In this document: piece after piece, positions 15,646-24,414 of the stretch
Numbering within the stretch: position 1 is the stretch's first letter
How the letters are laid out: each line of letters starts with the position of its first letter
NCBI GenBank assembly: GCA_003162055.1
Contig: PMNA01000013.1
Coordinates: 121,064 to 185,063, forward strand
Length of the DNA: 64,000 bases
DNA from: Actinomycetota bacterium
GTDB lineage: Bacteria; Actinomycetota; Thermoleophilia; Gaiellales; Gaiellaceae
Reading direction: 5' to 3'
Made by a program: the position numbers and the translations under genes
Notes under the pieces: model-generated
Told to the model about the DNA's origin: nothing
Seen by the model: the letters and a program-made list of their open reading frames with translations, nothing else
Database searches by the model: none

Positions 15646-17538
15646 CTAGCCGAGCGCGGGCAGCGCGGGGAAGTAGATGGTGAAACTGGCGCCCTGCTTC
15701 GGCTTGCTCTCGACGATGATCCCGCCTCCGGACTCCTCGACGATGCCGTACACGGTCGCCAGCCCCAGCCCGGTTCCCTTGTTGGGCCCCTTGGTAGTGA
15801 AGAAGGGCTCGAAGATGTGGCTGAGAGTTTCCTCGTCCATGCCGATGCCGCTGTCCTTGACGACGAGCGTCACGTAGCGCCCGGGCTCGAGCGGGGCGCC
15901 TCCCGTGGTCGGTAGCGGCGTGTCGATCTCGAGATCGGCGGTCTCTATCCCAATCACGCCGCCGTTCGCCATCGCGTCGGTGGCATTCACGACCAGGTTG
16001 GCCAGCACCTGCTCGATCTGGCTGCGATTCGCCAGTACCAGTGGCACCACCGGAGCCAGCGCGGTCACGATCTTGATGTCGCTGCGAATCAGATCACGCA
16101 GCAAGAGCTGTGTCTGCACCACAACGGCATTCAGGTCGAGCCTTACCTGCCGTCCGGTCTCGCGCCGGCTGAAGACCAGAAGCTCGCGTGTAACGGCTGC
16201 AGCGTGATCGGCCGCGCGCTTGATCTGCTCGGCCTCGGGCCGGCAGTCCGAATCCTGCGGAAGCTTCGCCAGCAGGAGCTCGCAGTATCCGCCCAGGGCG
16301 GTCAGGATGTTGTTGAAGTTGTGCGCGACGCCGCCGGCGAGCCTGCCGATCGCCTCCATCTTCTGCGCCTGCTGCAGTTCTCTTGTCAGCAGCGCGTGCT
16401 CTTCTTCCGAGCGCTTGCGCTCGCTGACGTCGTGCGCGAAACCGCAGTTGTACTCCTTGCCTTCGAACTGCACGTACGTCGAGGTGATCTCGACCGGGAA
16501 CTCGCTTCCATCCTTACGGCGGTGAATCGATTCCGTGGAAATAGATCCTTCCGCGCGGAGTCTCTCCCAGACGTTTTTCATTCTCTCTGGAGTCGCTGCG
16601 GTGTTGACCAGGCTGACCGGCTTGCCGAGTAGTTCGTCGCACTCATAACCGAGGGCGCGGCAGCCGGTCTCGTTGACGTAGACAAGCTCGTTGTTGGAAT
16701 CCATCCAGTAGGCGCCGTCGGTGTGCACGTCGATCGAGTGCTTGAGCATCTCGAGCTGCTCCTCGAGCTGCTTGCGCTCCGTGATATCCACGAGCGCGTA
16801 AAGCACGTAACGCTCGCCGCCGACCGTCACCGGGCTCGCGTTGATGCGTCCCGTCAGCGCTCGGCCACTCGTTGTTTGTAGAGCGAGCTCGAGATCTTCG
16901 ACCCTCCCGTTCTTCTCGATCAGGTCGATCAAGTGCTGCCTGTCGTTGAGATCGGCCCAGATTCCGAGCTCGACCGATGTCTTTCCCACGACTTGGTCGT
17001 AATCGCACTCGAACATTCGCTCGTACTCTTCGTTCACGTCGTAGATACGGCCTTTGCCGAGGTCGGTGACTGCGATCGCGATCGGAACCGACTTGAAAAC
17101 CGCCAGCAGCTTCTCCTCGGAATTGGCCAGTGCTTCCTCGGCGCGTTTGCGCTCGCTGATATCGATACCGATCGAAGCCGTCCCGATGGCCTCGTCACCC
17201 CGGCGAAGAACGCTGTTTCGCCAGACGACGTAACGCTCCTCACCGCTCTTGGTCAGGATCGGGTTCTCGAACCTGTCCGGTGTGCCGTTAGCGGTCAGGC
17301 GCTCGAACTCTTCCCACACCTGTGGGTAGCGATCCTTCGGCACCAGCGTCTCGAACCACGGCGCGTCTTCGAGCTCCTCGGCGCTGTAACCGGTGACCTG
17401 CTCGAACCTCTGGTTGAGGTAAAGAACCTTCCCTTCGGCATCGAGGATGACCACGATCGCGTCGGTCGTCTCGATCAGCTGTAGCAGCGACTCCTGGGCG
17501 GCGAGAGCCGCCTCTTGGGCGCGCGTGCTCTTAGCCAT
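15646..17538 (-). CDS. Multi-PAS soluble sensor histidine kinase (orphan)
   Basis: 630 residues with no membrane segments. Three PAS domains follow one another (about residues 16-130, 145-260 and 265-385), each followed by an ISERKRAEE-type linker helix. The dimerisation region is GRLAGGVAHNFNNILTAL with the phospho-acceptor at His406. The ATPase domain contains LVVNATDAMANGG (N box), KDSGIGMDEETL (G1) and GTGLGLATVYG (G2). The HNFNNIL type resembles kinases with a C-terminal receiver, but here the protein ends right after the ATPase domain and no response regulator is adjacent. A cytoplasmic signal such as redox or light is plausible but not shown. Confidence 0.92.
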   Translation of the reverse strand: MAKSTRAQEAALAAQESLLQLIETTDAIVVILDAEGKVLYLNQRFEQVTGYSAEELEDAPWFETLVPKDRYPQVWEEFERLTANGTPDRFENPILTKSGEERYVVWRNSVLRRGDEAIGTASIGIDISERKRAEEALANSEEKLLAVFKSVPIAIAVTDLGKGRIYDVNEEYERMFECDYDQVVGKTSVELGIWADLNDRQHLIDLIEKNGRVEDLELALQTTSGRALTGRINASPVTVGGERYVLYALVDITERKQLEEQLEMLKHSIDVHTDGAYWMDSNNELVYVNETGCRALGYECDELLGKPVSLVNTAATPERMKNVWERLRAEGSISTESIHRRKDGSEFPVEITSTYVQFEGKEYNCGFAHDVSERKRSEEEHALLTRELQQAQKMEAIGRLAGGVAHNFNNILTALGGYCELLLAKLPQDSDCRPEAEQIKRAADHAAAVTRELLVFSRRETGRQVRLDLNAVVVQTQLLLRDLIRSDIKIVTALAPVVPLVLANRSQIEQVLANLVVNATDAMANGGVIGIETADLEIDTPLPTTGGAPLEPGRYVTLVVKDSGIGMDEETLSHIFEPFFTTKGPNKGTGLGLATVYGIVEESGGGIIVESKPKQGASFTIYFPALPALG

Positions 17539-17654
17539 CTCTGCCGACCACCTCGGCGGTCGAGGAATGTGTGCGCGCTATTCGGAGCCGCTTTTCGCTT
17601 GGTTGCTCTCTGGCTGTGCGCTGGTTTTTGCCCATCCCCAACCTCGCGTCGGTT

Positions 17655-17675
17655 GATCGCCGTCGGTCGGCGATC
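17655..17675. repeat. Perfect hairpin between glycosidase and kinase genes
   Basis: GATCGCCG and CGGCGATC flank a 5-base loop. It lies 90 bases downstream of the glycosidase stop on the reverse strand and upstream of the kinase gene. It could terminate the former. No T-run is present. Confidence 0.4.
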
Positions 17676-17764
17676 GTGCGGGCTTGTTCTCGGCCGACAC
17701 TGATCGAGTAATCGGATCGATTATCGACCAGCTGAGCGACTCTGTCTACGCGACGGCTGTTCGC

Positions 17765-19702
17765 TTAGGTGGTGCGCAGCTCGGCCACAGCGATGCCGCG
17801 TGGCGCCAGCGCTATTCGCTTCAGCGGCGCCCCGCTCGAAAGGTCGTGCAGCGAGGCGCCGTCCTCGAGCTCCGGCTCGACCTCGAGCGGGCCCGGGTTG
17901 TAGCTGACGAAGAAGGCGAAGACCGTGCCGTCGTCACGCACGAGCCGGTCGACGTGGACGTCGGGGCGCTCGACCCGAACCGGTGCCACGGCGCCGGCCT
18001 CGCGGGCCAGCGCCTGGTAGAGGCGGACGGTGTCGTCGGGATTGACCCTTGCACCGAGCGCTGTCATGTACTCCAGCGGATAGACCGAAAGCACGATCGA
18101 GCCCGAGCCGACCCGGCGCCGAAGTAGCGCCGGTCGCCCGCCCGAGCTCGTGGCGAGGACCTCTGCCTCCAGCGGCTCCAGAGGGAGGAAGGAGCGCCCG
18201 TCCTCACTTCCACGGACGGCGAAACGGAGCTCCTCGCCGGCGTCGAGCCCGCCGAATTCCCGCTCGAAGCGCCAGACGACCTCGTCCTCCTCGATCGGCG
18301 TGACGAGTCCGTAGCGAAGCCGGTGCCGGACGCCGAAGAAGGCGTTCAGATCGGGGTGCCAGAGACCGGGGTGGAAGGGCTCGTCGCCAGGGCGGTGGCC
18401 GCTGAAGTAGGAGACGTAGATAGTCGCCCCAGCCGTGGCCCGCTCTTCCAATGCTTGCCAGCCCGGACCGGTCAGCATCTGTATCGAGGGTGCGATCAGA
18501 AGTCTGGCGTCTTCGCTAATGCCGTCCAGTTCGCGCGTCAAGCCGGGCGCCAAGTCGGCGGCGCGGGCGCTCACGTAGCTCTGAAGCAGGCAGTCGCCGA
18601 TCAGCGGCCGAACCGGTGCATCGATAAACGGATAGGCGACCTCGAGATAGGAGCTGACCACGATCGCCGTCTTCGTCTCGGCGCGCTCGCAGCGGCCCAG
18701 CTCGATCTCGTCCAGCAGCTTGCCGAAGGCGGTCATCTCGGCCAGCTGGGGCTTTGGCTCGCCTTTCGCGTCGACCAGCCCGAAGCGCAGCTCGAAGGCG
18801 TGGTGGCAATACGGCTCCTTGTCGACGCGGTCGAAATCGGTGTTGTTCCAGGCCACCCAACCGGTCGCGCCGGCGAGCAGTGTCGTCGTCAGGACGTGGC
18901 GGTAGTAGTCGGCGATCGCCTCGTCGTCGCCGAAGGCCGAGGTCGCGCCGAACTCCTCCATGATCACCGGCAGCCCGAAGTGGTCGAGCTCGCAGACGAA
19001 GGCGGCCGTGAGCAGCTGGCGCCACTCGTCACTCTTATGCGGATAGACGTGCGGACCGACCCATCCGACGAAGTCCTTCAGCTCGCGGATGCGGAAGCCG
19101 TTGTCCTTGCCGCTCGTCTCGATGCCCCAGGCACCGTCTCCCGCCGACACCGGTAGATAGCTGCCGCCGTCTCTGACGGCCTGAACCAGCGTTTTCACCC
19201 AGTTCGTAACGTCTCCGTGCTCGCCGGAGCCCCCGTAAAGCGGCATCTCGTTCGTCAACAGCCAGCCGACAACTGCCGGGTGCGCGCCGAAGCGCTTGAC
19301 CACCTCGTGCACGTAGAGCGACTGCTGCTCGAGCACGAAGGGATCGGAGTAGAGGTCGCGACGATCGCGCCAGGCCGGATCGCGGTTCTCGCCCGACATG
19401 TGCCCGACGATAAAGGTGGGAATCGTCTTCAGGCCCGTCTTCTCACACAGATCGAGGAAGTCGCCGTAGAGATCGAACAGCTTGTCGTCGAAGCTGCTCG
19501 GCTCGGGCATGAATTGCGGCCAGACGAGGAAGGAACGGGTCAGCCCGATCCCGTGCTCTTTCAGCTGGCGCAGCTCCTGCTCGACCACCGAGGCGTCGAA
19601 CTCCAGCCACATGTCCGGTCCGCCGGCGCGCGACCAGTAGTTGACGCCGAGCCAGATCTCCGGCTTCGACGCGCTACCCAACTTTAGATTCGGACGCTTC
19701 AC
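17765..19702 (-). CDS. Clan GH-A glycoside hydrolase (GH5/GH42-like)
   Basis: 645 residues without a signal peptide, so probably cytoplasmic. The N-terminal TIM barrel carries LLTNEMPLY with the acid/base Glu152 and VIMEEFGAT with the nucleophile at Glu249/250, the spacing expected for clan GH-A. A second domain from about residue 350 (ARLLIAPSIQMLTGPGW, GATIYVSYFSG) resembles the amidotransferase-like trimerisation domain of GH42 enzymes, and a beta domain ends the protein. It likely cleaves beta-linked oligosaccharides (mannoside, galactoside or glucuronide). Its proximity to the hexuronate operon hints at uronic-acid-containing substrates. The start is GTG. Confidence 0.85.
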   Translation of the reverse strand: MKRPNLKLGSASKPEIWLGVNYWSRAGGPDMWLEFDASVVEQELRQLKEHGIGLTRSFLVWPQFMPEPSSFDDKLFDLYGDFLDLCEKTGLKTIPTFIVGHMSGENRDPAWRDRRDLYSDPFVLEQQSLYVHEVVKRFGAHPAVVGWLLTNEMPLYGGSGEHGDVTNWVKTLVQAVRDGGSYLPVSAGDGAWGIETSGKDNGFRIRELKDFVGWVGPHVYPHKSDEWRQLLTAAFVCELDHFGLPVIMEEFGATSAFGDDEAIADYYRHVLTTTLLAGATGWVAWNNTDFDRVDKEPYCHHAFELRFGLVDAKGEPKPQLAEMTAFGKLLDEIELGRCERAETKTAIVVSSYLEVAYPFIDAPVRPLIGDCLLQSYVSARAADLAPGLTRELDGISEDARLLIAPSIQMLTGPGWQALEERATAGATIYVSYFSGHRPGDEPFHPGLWHPDLNAFFGVRHRLRYGLVTPIEEDEVVWRFEREFGGLDAGEELRFAVRGSEDGRSFLPLEPLEAEVLATSSGGRPALLRRRVGSGSIVLSVYPLEYMTALGARVNPDDTVRLYQALAREAGAVAPVRVERPDVHVDRLVRDDGTVFAFFVSYNPGPLEVEPELEDGASLHDLSSGAPLKRIALAPRGIAVAELRTT

Positions 19703-19905
19703 CTCGGACTCCCCTCACGATCGACGCGACGATGGGTACCCGTGCAGCCGCAATGTCTGGATCGTAGTCGGCGTAACGAATAGGTGACAGCCGATGCCTG
19801 ACACGGTGGTGCGAGTACCAGCCTTTCGAATGAGTGCGAAATCGCCGATACTCGGGCCGTGAAGCAGCGATCCGAAAGATGTGGTCAGCGAGCGGGGGGC
19901 TCGTG

Positions 19906-20373
19906 ATGAGCGAGCAGCGCTTGACCATGTACCTGGTCGGCCTCGGTCTTCTGGCCGCGCTCCTGATCATGACCGCCTATCTGGCTGAGGCCTCCTCGGG
20001 GCAGAGCGTCAACAAAAACGCTTGGGTCAAGCAGAACGAGCTTGTGCTCACTTCGCTGCCGGTCTATCCGGGCGCCGTCGCGGACCCCGCTTCGCACTCC
20101 GTCGGGGAGCCGGACCCGAACGCCATGTCTCCCTCCGGAGGCAGCGGCCGATTCAGGAGCTACTGGACCAGTTACACGTACCGCCTTCCCGCCGGTGCCA
20201 GCACAGATGTGGTTCTCGGTTTCTACTCCGAGCAGCTGCTCGGCTGGGATCAGGTGACGCTGCAGGGCGCCGGTTGCCAGGTCGCCTACCGCCGCGAGCG
20301 CGTGGCGCTTTCGGTTGCAGCGTGCAACGCCACGCTCGAGCTGGACGTCAATTACCGGTCGTACGACGGTTAG
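19906..20373 (+). CDS. Membrane-anchored protein of unknown function
   Basis: 155 residues from the ATG at 19906, which follows a GGGGGG stretch at ribosome-binding distance. An upstream in-frame start at 19834 would add residues that look non-coding. One hydrophobic segment (residues 8-27, YLVGLGLLAALLIMTAYLA) is followed by an extracytoplasmic domain containing SLPVYPGAV and YRLPAGASTDVVLGFYSEQL, plus two cysteines. The stop codon overlaps that of the convergent M15 peptidase. The family is not recognised with certainty. Confidence 0.75.
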   Translation: MSEQRLTMYLVGLGLLAALLIMTAYLAEASSGQSVNKNAWVKQNELVLTSLPVYPGAVADPASHSVGEPDPNAMSPSGGSGRFRSYWTSYTYRLPAGASTDVVLGFYSEQLLGWDQVTLQGAGCQVAYRRERVALSVAACNATLELDVNYRSYDG

Positions 20374-21026
20374 CGCCCGTTGGCCGAGAAGTGCTGGTAG
20401 TCCTTGGCGCCGCTCCAGTAGCCGCCCCAGCCCCAACCGGCAGAGCGGAAGGCGCTCACGAGAACGCCGCCGGGGTAGGCCATGCCGCGCCTGATCCGAG
20501 AGCGGTTCAGATACGGACGGCTGGCCCTGTGCGCCGTCGAGCCGCTCGCACTCACATAGGGATTCTCGATCGGGTTGACGTCGATCGCCAGCCCGTAGGC
20601 GTGGTTCGACCAGCTGGAAGACCCCGTTGCCGTGCGGCAGTTGAAGGCCGAGGTGTTGTCGGCCTCGATCGAGCGGAAGTCGCTGCCGCCGTAGGCATCG
20701 ACCAGCCGCATGCGCCTGATCGGGAAGTTGGCCCGGTAGAGCCTGCTGAAGACGGAGACGACGCGTGTCGCCACGCTGCGGTTGACGATCAGCTGCCCCG
20801 TGTGCGAACGGCGGTCGAAGCCGCGGTAGCTGAGCGTGAGCAGGCGCAGTCCAGACGGCGGCACGGGACAGCCGTGGTGCCAGGAGACGCCGGTCATTCG
20901 AGCTCGCAGAGCGGGACTGAGCGGGGAAATCGTGCCCCGGAAGGACACGGACGAGCTCGCGGCGCTCGGAACGAGAGTCGCGGCGAGCGTCACAAAGAGA
21001 AGAGTTAGGCAGAGGTATCGATTCAT
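20370..21026 (-). CDS. Secreted M15-family peptidase (D-Ala-D-Ala carboxypeptidase-like)
   Basis: 218 residues starting with a signal peptide (MNRYLCLTLLFVTLAATLVP). The core has SDFRSIEADNTSAFNCR, then SWSNHAYGLAIDVNP, giving the HxxxxxxD zinc ligands, and finally KDYQHFSANG with the last His. This is the M15C/VanY-like arrangement for cleaving peptidoglycan stem peptides. The frame is open far upstream, but the ATG at 21026 directly before the signal peptide is the natural start. The stop overlaps the convergent gene by four bases. Confidence 0.88.
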   Translation of the reverse strand: MNRYLCLTLLFVTLAATLVPSAASSSVSFRGTISPLSPALRARMTGVSWHHGCPVPPSGLRLLTLSYRGFDRRSHTGQLIVNRSVATRVVSVFSRLYRANFPIRRMRLVDAYGGSDFRSIEADNTSAFNCRTATGSSSWSNHAYGLAIDVNPIENPYVSASGSTAHRASRPYLNRSRIRRGMAYPGGVLVSAFRSAGWGWGGYWSGAKDYQHFSANGR

Positions 21027-21092
21027 CGAGGCGATCAGGTTAGCGAGACGGTCGGCTTTTGGGAGCGAGTCGAAGCGTCTACCATCAACGAG

Positions 21093-21482
21093 ATGAAAGG
21101 CGCGAGAAGGCGCTTGGCTTCTATCTTGGTGCTCGCGACCTGTGCGCTCGCTCTGGCCGCCGGGGTCGTGGGGTCGGTGCTCGCCGCCTCCACCTACGCC
21201 CGGCACCCCTCGGCCGCCGTTAGGCACAGCATGGTGCGTGCCGTCCAGCAGCGACTCTGCTTCAGGCAGAACGTCTGGCTCAGCGGCAGCGATCGTCACT
21301 ACGGCCTGATCATCACCCAGGTCGCCTGCGGTGGCTCCTACTACAACCACTGGTGGCTGTTCAGGAGAAGCCTCTCGGCAGCTGCGACCTGGACGGTCGT
21401 GGACGAGCGAGTGGGCAAGATCGATAGGCGCGCAGGCTGCAGCACGGCGAAGCGCATCCCGGCGGATATCCGCTGTAAATAG
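21093..21482 (+). CDS. Small secreted cysteine-containing protein
   Basis: 129 residues with a signal peptide or N-terminal anchor (LASILVLATCALALAAGVVG). The mature part has a WLFRR and YYNHWW aromatic cluster and cysteines that could form two disulfides (QRLCFRQN, VACGGS, AGCSTAK, DIRCK). A TACCAT box at 21080-21085 lies seven bases before the ATG. It is divergent from the M15 peptidase, and both products are exported. No family was recognised. Confidence 0.7.
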   Translation: MKGARRRLASILVLATCALALAAGVVGSVLAASTYARHPSAAVRHSMVRAVQQRLCFRQNVWLSGSDRHYGLIITQVACGGSYYNHWWLFRRSLSAAATWTVVDERVGKIDRRAGCSTAKRIPADIRCK

Positions 21483-21512
21483 GAGCAGGCTCGCTCGCTA
21501 CTAAACGGGGGT

Positions 21513-22106
21513 CTACTCGTCCCAGCCCAGGCGCTCGAGCTCCCGCCCGATCGGAGGCGCCAGCTTGGCGTGGCCAGAGGCGTTCGGGTGTAAGCCGTCG
21601 ACGAAGTTGTCCGGCTCGAGCGTGCCGTAGAGGGAGAGAAACTCTACGCCGTGCATGCGCGCCAGCTCCTCGACTACGGCGTTAAAGGCTTTCACCTGCT
21701 CGTTTCGCACGCCGTGCGAGTCGTTCCCCTCGTCGACGTTGAGCAGTCCAAGCACGAGAATCCTCCGCGTGAACTGCTCGGCCTCCGAGAGGATGTGGTC
21801 GTAGCGCTCGCGGAAGAGGGTGATGTCCGTTCCGCTCGTGCCGTGCCAGCCCAGGTCGTTGGCGCCGATCGAGATAACGATCACGCTGGCGTTTCGCGCC
21901 GCCGCCTCTCCGGCCAGCCGGCGCAGCAACTGCTCGGTCCGATCGCCGTCGACGCCGAGGTTATAGACGCCGATCTTGCCGCGTGCGTTCAGGTCGAGCT
22001 TTAGCCGCGCGACCCAACCACCCGCCTCGCGGTCGTCCGAGCCGACGACGATCGAGTCGCCGAAGACGCAGAGCGTCGGCCAGGTGATCAGCTCGTTCAC
22101 TTTCAT
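21513..22106 (-). CDS. GDSL/SGNH-family hydrolase
   Basis: 197 residues from the ATG at 22106. The four SGNH blocks are visible: CVFGDSIVVG with the nucleophile Ser, NLGVDGDR, IGANDLGWHG (Asn) and DGLHPNASGHA with the catalytic Asp and His. There is no signal peptide, so it is probably a cytosolic esterase or acyl hydrolase. A longer frame runs to 22316 but crosses the promoter region of the divergent DUF355 gene. The substrate is unknown. Confidence 0.88.
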   Translation of the reverse strand: MKVNELITWPTLCVFGDSIVVGSDDREAGGWVARLKLDLNARGKIGVYNLGVDGDRTEQLLRRLAGEAAARNASVIVISIGANDLGWHGTSGTDITLFRERYDHILSEAEQFTRRILVLGLLNVDEGNDSHGVRNEQVKAFNAVVEELARMHGVEFLSLYGTLEPDNFVDGLHPNASGHAKLAPPIGRELERLGWDE

Positions 22107-22196
22107 GGTTCTGGGGCGACGGTTGATACGCGATGCTAGCGAAGCCGGCTTGAATCCACGGCCCCCGGAAAGGAGAATCCTCGCAGGAGGTTGCCC

Positions 22197-22679
22197 ATGG
22201 AGTTTCTTACCGTCGAGATCGAGAAGCCCGAGGACGTGAACGTGATCCTCGGCCAGGCGCATTTCATCAAGGCCATCGACGACGTCTACGAGGCTCTCGT
22301 AGGCTCTTCGCCGCACTTGCGTTTCGGTGTCGCCTTCTGCGAGGCCTCGGGGCCGTGCCTGGTACGCCGCGCCGGGAACGACGAGGAGCTAACTGCGCTC
22401 GCGGTCAAGAATGCAAGCGCGATCGGAGCCGGGCACGCCTTCGTCGTCTTCTTGCGCGAAGGCTTCCCGGTCAACGTTCTGAACCAGCTCAAGCAGGTGC
22501 CCGAGGTCTGTCGTATCTACTGCGCCACGGCCAACCAGGTCGAGGTCATAGTCGTCCAGACCGAGCTCGGACGCGGAATCGCCGGCGTGGTGGACGGAGC
22601 GAGCCCGCTCGGCGTCGAGACCGAGGCGGACGTCGTCGCCCGCCACGATCTGCTGCGCAAGATCGGCTACAAGCTGTAA
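22197..22679 (+). CDS. DUF355 (adenosine-specific kinase-like) protein
   Basis: 160 residues. AGGAGG lies six bases before the ATG at 22197, one of the clearest ribosome-binding sites in the window. The sequence (MEFLTVEIEKPEDVNVILGQ, SGPCLVRRAGNDEEL, VNVLNQLKQVPEVCRIYCAT, ELGRGIAGVVDGASPLGVE) matches the DUF355 family. Members bind adenosine and were proposed to be adenosine-specific kinases. The family is common in archaea and thermophilic bacteria. The kinase assignment is from family knowledge and is not well tested. Confidence 0.88.
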   Translation: MEFLTVEIEKPEDVNVILGQAHFIKAIDDVYEALVGSSPHLRFGVAFCEASGPCLVRRAGNDEELTALAVKNASAIGAGHAFVVFLREGFPVNVLNQLKQVPEVCRIYCATANQVEVIVVQTELGRGIAGVVDGASPLGVETEADVVARHDLLRKIGYKL

Positions 22680-22850
22680 GTGACGCTCTCGGGCGCGTTT
22701 CGAGACCTGTTAATTCGCTGTTTCGACGCGGAATCGGCACGAATAGGGGCGTTTCCCCGCTTCAAGAGGCGGTACATTCAAACGACCCCGCGGGCGGGTG
22801 GCTCGGTGGCGGGCGAATAAAGAACCGCCCCGATTCGCAACGTTCCGGGC

Positions 22851-23690
22851 TCAGCGCATCTGAATTCGATTCCCGGTGATGAAGCCAGCTGCCGGTGAAC
22901 AGAGATAGGCGATCACCTCGGCCACGTCCTCGGGCTGCGCGTAGTGACGAAGTGGGCTGTTTGCGATCGCCTCGCGCTCGACCTCGGGCGTCACCCAGCC
23001 GGTGTCCGTGACCGGCGGGTGAACGAGGTTGGCCGTCACGCCCTGCTCGCCGAGCTCCCAGGCGGCCGACAGCGTGAGGCTCTCGAGCGCGGCCTTGGCG
23101 GCGCCGTAGGAGACCTCGCCCGGGAAGCCGTCACGACCGGCCGAGGTTAGCGCCACGATTCGGCCCCAATCGGCGCCGCGCTCTTTGTGGCGGCGAGCGA
23201 ACTCGGCGATCAGTAGAGCTGAGGCGCGAGCGTCGACGGCGAGCTGGGCATCGACGAGATCGACGGTAACCGGCCGGAGGGAACGGCCGAGCCTGTCCTC
23301 GCTTCCGCCCGAGAAGCTGTCGGGACGCTGCCAGCCGGTGGCGTTCAGGACGAGGATCTCGACCGGCCCGAGCGCCTTTTCGGCGCGCTGGAAGAGGAGC
23401 GCCGGCGTTCGCTCGTCCGTCAGGTCGGCCTCGAGCACTTCGGCCCGGCCGCCTTCGTGGCGGATCGCCTCGACGACCAGCGCGCCGTCACGCATGCGCG
23501 CTTCGCGGTAGGCGGGCGGAAAGGTCGAGTCGTCTTCGGGGAGACGTGTCGACAGGTAGCTGACGAAAACGGCGGCGCCGCGGCGTGCGAGCGAGACGGC
23601 GCTGGCGGCGCCGATTCCCATGTTCGCGCCCGTGACGAGCGCGGTACGACCGCTCAGGTCGTGCGGGTTCGAGTTGGTGCGAGCAGACAT
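22851..23690 (-). CDS. SDR-family oxidoreductase
   Basis: 279 residues. The nucleotide loop is TGANMGIGAASA, the substrate loop LVLNATGWQRPDSFSGG, the catalytic Ser lies in ALTSAGRDG, and YGAAKAALE holds the Tyr/Lys pair. GGAGG lies five bases before the ATG. The C-terminus ends at TGNRIQMR, shorter than the usual V/DGG ending, so the last strand may be trimmed. A biosynthetic or detoxification reductase is likely; the substrate is not indicated. It is transcribed alone. Confidence 0.85.
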   Translation of the reverse strand: MSARTNSNPHDLSGRTALVTGANMGIGAASAVSLARRGAAVFVSYLSTRLPEDDSTFPPAYREARMRDGALVVEAIRHEGGRAEVLEADLTDERTPALLFQRAEKALGPVEILVLNATGWQRPDSFSGGSEDRLGRSLRPVTVDLVDAQLAVDARASALLIAEFARRHKERGADWGRIVALTSAGRDGFPGEVSYGAAKAALESLTLSAAWELGEQGVTANLVHPPVTDTGWVTPEVEREAIANSPLRHYAQPEDVAEVIAYLCSPAAGFITGNRIQMR

Positions 23691-23824
23691 CTGATCCTCC
23701 GAAGGTAGAAGGGAGAAACGAGGAACCGGGCGAGAATCAGAGGCTTCGCATGACGGGGATTGTACCGGCGCTGACCTGTTAATAGCCGCTTTCCAGCCGG
23801 AAAGATTCCTTTCTCGACAACAAA

Positions 23825-23870
23825 CGGCGCCTGTCCTGCGGAGTCGCCGCTCTCGCAGGGCCAGGCGCCG
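23825..23870. terminator. Long terminator hairpin
   Basis: CGGCGCCTG and CAGGCGCCG, continued by CCTGCG and CGCAGG with single-base bulges, form a stem of about 15 bp. It lies 30 bases after the SHOCT-domain gene on the reverse strand, where TTTGTTG follows. Confidence 0.75.
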
Positions 23871-23899
23871 CTCTTCTCGAGTAGCTCGCCGTCTCTCGG

Positions 23900-24289
23900 T
23901 TACTTCCGGCCACGCCGATGCTTTGGCTGGGCCTCCTCCTCTATGGTTTCCGCTCTCTCTACCGGCGTGGTTGCGCTTCCCTGCGTGGTGCCGAGATCGG
24001 CGAGTGTCTGCGAGTACTCATCGTGAGCGATCTCGCCGCGTGCATAGCGCAGGCGCAAGATCTCAAAGGACTTGTCGTGACCGCTCAGACCGGCCCGAAA
24101 GCGCCTCATCTGACGCCGGCGCAGGAAAGCGTCCAGGAGGAGCAAGGTGACGATCGCAAGAATGGCGATCGCGAGACCGAGAATCGTCCATTCGACCGAG
24201 CTCGTGCCGGCCTCGTGGGCGGACCCGGGATAACCGAAACCGCCGCCGTGTCGCATCATCTGTCCGAAAAGGCTGTTGTGTCCGTTCAT
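23900..24289 (-). CDS. SHOCT-domain membrane protein
   Basis: 129 residues. A His/Gly-rich N-terminus (MNGHNSLFGQMMRHGGG) is followed by one hydrophobic segment (about residues 33-55) and a SHOCT motif (EILRLRYARGEIAHDEYSQTL, about residues 75-95), with a charged tail. SHOCT domains are short oligomerisation modules at the ends of many small membrane proteins. The His-rich start could bind metal. It stands alone upstream of the terminator and no partner is evident. Confidence 0.8.
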   Translation of the reverse strand: MNGHNSLFGQMMRHGGGFGYPGSAHEAGTSSVEWTILGLAIAILAIVTLLLLDAFLRRRQMRRFRAGLSGHDKSFEILRLRYARGEIAHDEYSQTLADLGTTQGSATTPVERAETIEEEAQPKHRRGRK

Positions 24290-24414
24290 GCCCTCATGAT
24301 CGCGATCGATTGTTTAGGCGCGTGCGAGTTGTCGTTAAGGTCAGGCTAAGGTGCGCCGTTGATATCGACTCCCGGTGAGGTTCCGCGCCGCGCAAGGCCG
24401 GGTAGACTGGCCCG

